The notes beneath the pieces were generated by a model. The model saw nothing but the letters and a program-made list of their open reading frames with translations, made no database searches and had not been told where the DNA came from. A program made the translations under genes and the position numbers. A DNA stretch of 64,000 bases from Agromyces lapidis (GTDB taxonomy: Bacteria; Actinomycetota; Actinomycetes; Actinomycetales; Microbacteriaceae), in assembly GCF_009749405.1 (NCBI RefSeq), contig NZ_WBIQ01000001.1, forward strand, positions 248,001 through 312,000, read 5' to 3'. Position 1 is the first letter of the stretch. The number at the start of each line of letters is the position of its first letter. Below are positions 61,161 to 64,000 of the stretch, piece by piece.

Positions 61161-62882
61161 CTACGCGACCAGTTCGCGCATGCCCGCCTCGAGCGTGGCG
61201 ATCGTGGCCGTCGCCAGGGCCCGGCGCTCGGCGACCGTGCCCTGCTCCGAGACGGCGTCGAGGTAGACCTTGAGCTTCGGCTCGGTGCCGCTCGGGCGCA
61301 CCATCACGCGGGCCCCGCCCTCGAGCACGATGCGCAGCACGTCGGACGGCGGGAGTCCGCCGAATCCGTCGGCGAGGTCCTCGATGCGCTCCACCCGGAT
61401 GCCGCCGACCGAGGCCGGCGGTTCTGCGCGCAGGCGCGACATGACCGCGCCGATGCGCGAGAGGTCGGTGACGCGGATCGAGACCTGGCCGGAGGCGTGG
61501 CATCCGAAGCGCTCGACGAACTCGTCGAGGTGATCGGCGATCGTCTTGCCCTCGGCCTTCAGCTCGGCCGCGAGCGAGAGGAACGCGGCCGCGGCCGAGA
61601 TCCCGTCCTTGTCGCGAACCACCCCGGGGTTCACGAGATAGCCGAGCGCCTCCTCGAAGCCGAAGACGAGGCCGGGCGCCCGTGAGATCCACTTGAAGCC
61701 GGTGAGCGTCGCCTCGAAGTCGAGCCCGTAGGCGCGCGCGACCGCCTCGAGGCCGGGGGAGGAGACGATCGAGCAGGCGAGCGACCCCGACGGGCCGGCG
61801 TCGCCCGAGACCTCGGCGGCGCGGCGCGCGGCGAGCCAGCCGAGCGTCAGGCCGACCTCGTTGCCGGTGAGCCTGCGGTAGCCCGCGCCGCCGGGCGCGG
61901 CGGCATCGGGGATCGCGACCGCGAGCCGGTCGGCGTCGGGGTCGTTCGCGACGACCAGTTCGGCGTCGACCTCGCGGGCGCGCTCGAACGACAGGTCCAT
62001 CGCCCCCGGCTCCTCGGGGTTCGGGAAGGAGACCGTCGGGAATGCGGCGTCGGGCGCGATCTGCGCCTCGACGAGCGCGGGGGCGTCGAATCCGGCGGTC
62101 TCGAGCACGCGCGCCGCGGTCTCCCAGCCGACGCCGTGCATCGCCGTGTAGACGACGCGGGGCTGCGCCGCTGGGGCGCCGGGTGCGGCGCTCTCGGCGG
62201 TCAGGCGCACGTACTCGTCGACGACCTCCTCGCCGGCGGTCTCGAACGAGGCGCGTGGCAGGGCGGGCACGGTCGCGGTCGACGCGACGTGCAGGATGTG
62301 CGCGGCGATCTCGGCGTCGGCGGGGGCGACGATCTGCGAACCGTGGTGCTCGCCGCCGAGGTACACCTTGTAGCCGTTGTCGTTCGGCGGGTTGTGCGAG
62401 GCGGTCACCATGATGCCCGCAGAAGTGTCGAAGTGGCGCACGGCGAAGGCCAGCACGGGGGTCGGCAGCAGGCGCGGAAGCAGGATGGCGCGGACGCCCG
62501 CGCCCGCCATCAGCTCGGCCGAGTCGCGCGCGAAGACCGCCGAGTTCTTGCGCCCGTCGTAGCCGATGACCACCGACGGCGTCGTACCCGGCTCGGCATG
62601 CTCGAGCAGGTACGCGGCGAGCCCGGCCGCCGCCTGTGCGACGAGCACCCGGTTCATGCGGTTCGGGCCCGCGGCGATCTCGCCGCGGAGCCCGGCGGTG
62701 CCGAAGGCGAGGCGCGAGTCGAAGCGGTCGGCGAGGTCGGCGGATGCCTCGGCGTCGCCGCCGCGCACGGATTCGACGATCGAGGCGAGCTCCTCGCGGG
62801 TCTCGGGGTCGGGGTCCTGGGCGATCCAGGCCTCGGCGAGGGCGACGCGCTCGGCGTCGCGGGCATCGGGTTCGTGCGACAT
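61161..62882 (-). CDS. Phosphohexomutase-family enzyme (phosphoglucomutase/phosphomannomutase)
   Basis: A 573-residue alpha-D-phosphohexomutase. The catalytic serine is S162 in VTASHNPPNDNGYKVY; the metal loop DPDADRLAVA, sugar loop GFEEALGYLV and phosphate loop VRPSGTEPKLKVY are all present in order. The length and the ETREELASIV and FGTAGLRGEI opening place it with the PGM2/PgcA group, which includes enzymes with phosphopentomutase activity. Given deoA and purine nucleoside phosphorylase nearby, conversion of (deoxy)ribose 1-phosphate to the 5-phosphate is a reasonable role (inference); phosphomannomutase for the manC pathway is the alternative. It lies 26 bases downstream of the phosphorylase gene on the same strand. 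Confidence 0.9.
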   Translation of the reverse strand: MSHEPDARDAERVALAEAWIAQDPDPETREELASIVESVRGGDAEASADLADRFDSRLAFGTAGLRGEIAAGPNRMNRVLVAQAAAGLAAYLLEHAEPGTTPSVVIGYDGRKNSAVFARDSAELMAGAGVRAILLPRLLPTPVLAFAVRHFDTSAGIMVTASHNPPNDNGYKVYLGGEHHGSQIVAPADAEIAAHILHVASTATVPALPRASFETAGEEVVDEYVRLTAESAAPGAPAAQPRVVYTAMHGVGWETAARVLETAGFDAPALVEAQIAPDAAFPTVSFPNPEEPGAMDLSFERAREVDAELVVANDPDADRLAVAIPDAAAPGGAGYRRLTGNEVGLTLGWLAARRAAEVSGDAGPSGSLACSIVSSPGLEAVARAYGLDFEATLTGFKWISRAPGLVFGFEEALGYLVNPGVVRDKDGISAAAAFLSLAAELKAEGKTIADHLDEFVERFGCHASGQVSIRVTDLSRIGAVMSRLRAEPPASVGGIRVERIEDLADGFGGLPPSDVLRIVLEGGARVMVRPSGTEPKLKVYLDAVSEQGTVAERRALATATIATLEAGMRELVA

Positions 62883-62908
62883 CCCTCGGTCCTTCCTGCG
62901 GCCGGCGC

Positions 62909-63736
62909 TCAGAGCGCGGCGACGATCTTCGCGAGCAGTGCGCTGATCACGGGCTCGGCGGCCTGGCCGGCCTCGATCACCTCGGCGTGGCTCAGCGGGG
63001 TCTGCTGGATGCCGGCGGCGAGGTTCGTGATGAGCGACATGCCGAGCACCTCCATGCCGGCCTGACGGGCGGCGATCGCCTCGAGCGCGGTCGACATGCC
63101 GACGATGTGCCCGCCGATGGTCTTCGCCATCTGCACCTCGGCGGGGGTCTCGTAGTGCGGGCCGCGGAACTGGCAGTACACGCCCTCGTCGAGCCCGGGG
63201 TCGATCGAGTGCGCGAGGTCGCGCAGCCGCTGCGAGTACAGGTCGGTGAGGTCGACGAAGGTCGCGCCCTCGAGCGGCGAGTCGGCCGTGAGGTTGATGT
63301 GGTCGCTGATCAGCACGGGAGTGCCGGGCGTCCAGTGCTCCTTGATGCCGCCGGCGCCGTTCGTGAGGATCATCGTCGTCGCGCCCGCGGCGGCCGCGGT
63401 GCGCACCGAGTGCACGACCCGGCGCACGCCGTGGCCCTCGTAGTAGTGGGTGCGCGCGCCGATCACGAGCGCGCGCTTGCCCGAGGGCAGCAGCACGGAG
63501 CGCAGGGTGCCCACGTGGCCCTCGAGCGCGGGCTTCGAGAATCCCGGCACGTCGGTCGCGGCGAGCGTGTGGGTCGTCTCGCCGATGAGCTCGGCGGCGC
63601 GGCCCCAGCCGCTGCCGAGCGTCAGTGCGACGTCGTGGCGGGGGACGCCGGTGAGCTCGGCGATCTTCGCGGCGGCGGCGGCCGCCACCTCGAAGGGGTC
63701 GGCGGTGGGGTCGTCCAGCGGGTTCGCATCGTGCAT
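62909..63736 (-). CDS. Purine nucleoside phosphorylase
   Basis: A 275-residue enzyme of the trimeric PNP class splitting inosine and guanosine with phosphate into base and ribose 1-phosphate. Visible are the phosphate loop LTLGSGWG near residue 40, GARTHYYEGH, ILTNGAGGI, the YCQFRGPHYETPAE signature near residue 190 and the base-binding SLITNLAAGI near 240. The ATG at 63736 has no ribosome site; TAGAGT stands six bases upstream, so it is probably leaderless. The phosphohexomutase gene follows on the same transcript, in line with use of the sugar phosphate made here. Confidence 0.96.
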   Translation of the reverse strand: MHDANPLDDPTADPFEVAAAAAAKIAELTGVPRHDVALTLGSGWGRAAELIGETTHTLAATDVPGFSKPALEGHVGTLRSVLLPSGKRALVIGARTHYYEGHGVRRVVHSVRTAAAAGATTMILTNGAGGIKEHWTPGTPVLISDHINLTADSPLEGATFVDLTDLYSQRLRDLAHSIDPGLDEGVYCQFRGPHYETPAEVQMAKTIGGHIVGMSTALEAIAARQAGMEVLGMSLITNLAAGIQQTPLSHAEVIEAGQAAEPVISALLAKIVAAL

Positions 63737-63742
63737 GCCACC

Positions 63743-63748
63743 ACTCTA
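63743..63748 (-). promoter_or_regulatory. -10 box of a probable leaderless PNP promoter
   Basis: TAGAGT on the minus strand followed by 6 bases and the ATG at 63736. Confidence 0.5.
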
Positions 63749-63820
63749 GAACGCGTCGGATGCTTCGGCACGAGGCTGCTCATGTGCTGGCCGCGCCCGT
63801 GAAACTGGCAGAATGTGAGC

Positions 63821-64000
63821 ATGTCCTACGAGTTCGAGCGCACGCAACGGATCGCCGTCCTCGGAGGAGGCCCCGGCGGGTACGAGGCCGCCCTCGCCGC
63901 CGCGCAGCTCGGCGCCGAGGTCACCCTGATCGAACGTGCCGGCGTCGGCGGTTCGGCGGTGCTCACCGATGTGGTCCCTTCGAAGTCGCTCATCGCGACC
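63821..64000 (+). CDS. LpdA-like NAD(P)H dehydrogenase flavoprotein, 5' part
   Basis: The first 60 residues of a pyridine nucleotide-disulfide oxidoreductase-type flavoprotein; the gene runs off the window. The FAD-binding motif IAVLGGGPGGYEAALAAAQLGAEVTLIE is present. At the place where dihydrolipoamide dehydrogenase has its redox disulfide, the sequence reads GGSAVLTDVVPSKSLIA, with neither cysteine. This matches the actinobacterial LpdA/quinone reductase group (known from mycobacteria) and not a true lipoamide dehydrogenase. CAGAAT six bases before the ATG may be the -10 box of a leaderless promoter. It is divergent from the purine nucleoside phosphorylase gene. Confidence 0.85.
   Translation, partial: MSYEFERTQRIAVLGGGPGGYEAALAAAQLGAEVTLIERAGVGGSAVLTDVVPSKSLIAT

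Overview
The window is GC-rich DNA with strongly biased codon third positions, so long spurious frames run opposite most genes. The gene content points to an actinobacterium, most likely of the Microbacteriaceae (inference): GTP-type PEP carboxykinase, an FMN-riboswitch rib operon, sdhCDAB with split membrane subunits, SorC-controlled glycerol genes, many leaderless start sites, and LAxTG-like rather than LPxTG cell-wall sorting signals. No rRNA, tRNA, CRISPR array, insertion sequence or prophage gene was found.

Left part (1-21.5 kb), mostly core metabolism. It holds the 3' end of pckG, a DUF1622 membrane protein, a 2H phosphoesterase-like protein, an unrecognised 274-aa protein, an ABC half-exporter, an MFS symporter of the metabolite:H+ type and a small membrane protein. 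The riboflavin operon ribD-ribE-ribBA-ribH reads leftward behind an FMN riboswitch. A SorC-type regulator is divergent from glpD-glpF-glpK, and the same 14-bp inverted repeat lies before glpD and before glpF. A leftward run brkB, xthA, trpS, GNAT acetyltransferase, HAD hydrolase follows glpK.

Centre (21.5-45.8 kb), the accessory highlight. Four consecutive rightward genes encode secreted, wall-anchored proteins of 1159, 834, about 2383 and 3290 residues. They combine von Willebrand A domains (first and fourth), Pro/Glu-rich stalks, SpaA-like prealbumin-fold repeats, DUF11-like repeats, and a shared C-terminal module of about 145-155 residues with conserved cysteines and W-P-G-W. Each ends in an xAx[TS]G signal, a hydrophobic helix and a basic tail. 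Their upstream regions fall into two pairs: genes 1 and 2 share one promoter-like block with identical spacing, and genes 3 and 4 share another. All four carry C-run/G-run elements (TACCCCGAA or TGTCCCCCG), which suggests one regulon built by duplication. No sortase lies in the window.

Right part (45.8-64 kb). sdhCDAB reads leftward and is divergent from manC. A nucleoside uptake and salvage block follows: two BMP-family lipoproteins, an ABC ATPase with two permeases, cytidine deaminase, thymidine phosphorylase, adenosine deaminase, then PTS EIIA and EIIB proteins with no EIIC nearby. Convergent to these are a phosphohexomutase-family enzyme and purine nucleoside phosphorylase. The window ends inside an LpdA-like flavoprotein. 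Together these genes would import nucleosides, deaminate and phosphorolyse them, and pass pentose phosphates to central metabolism.
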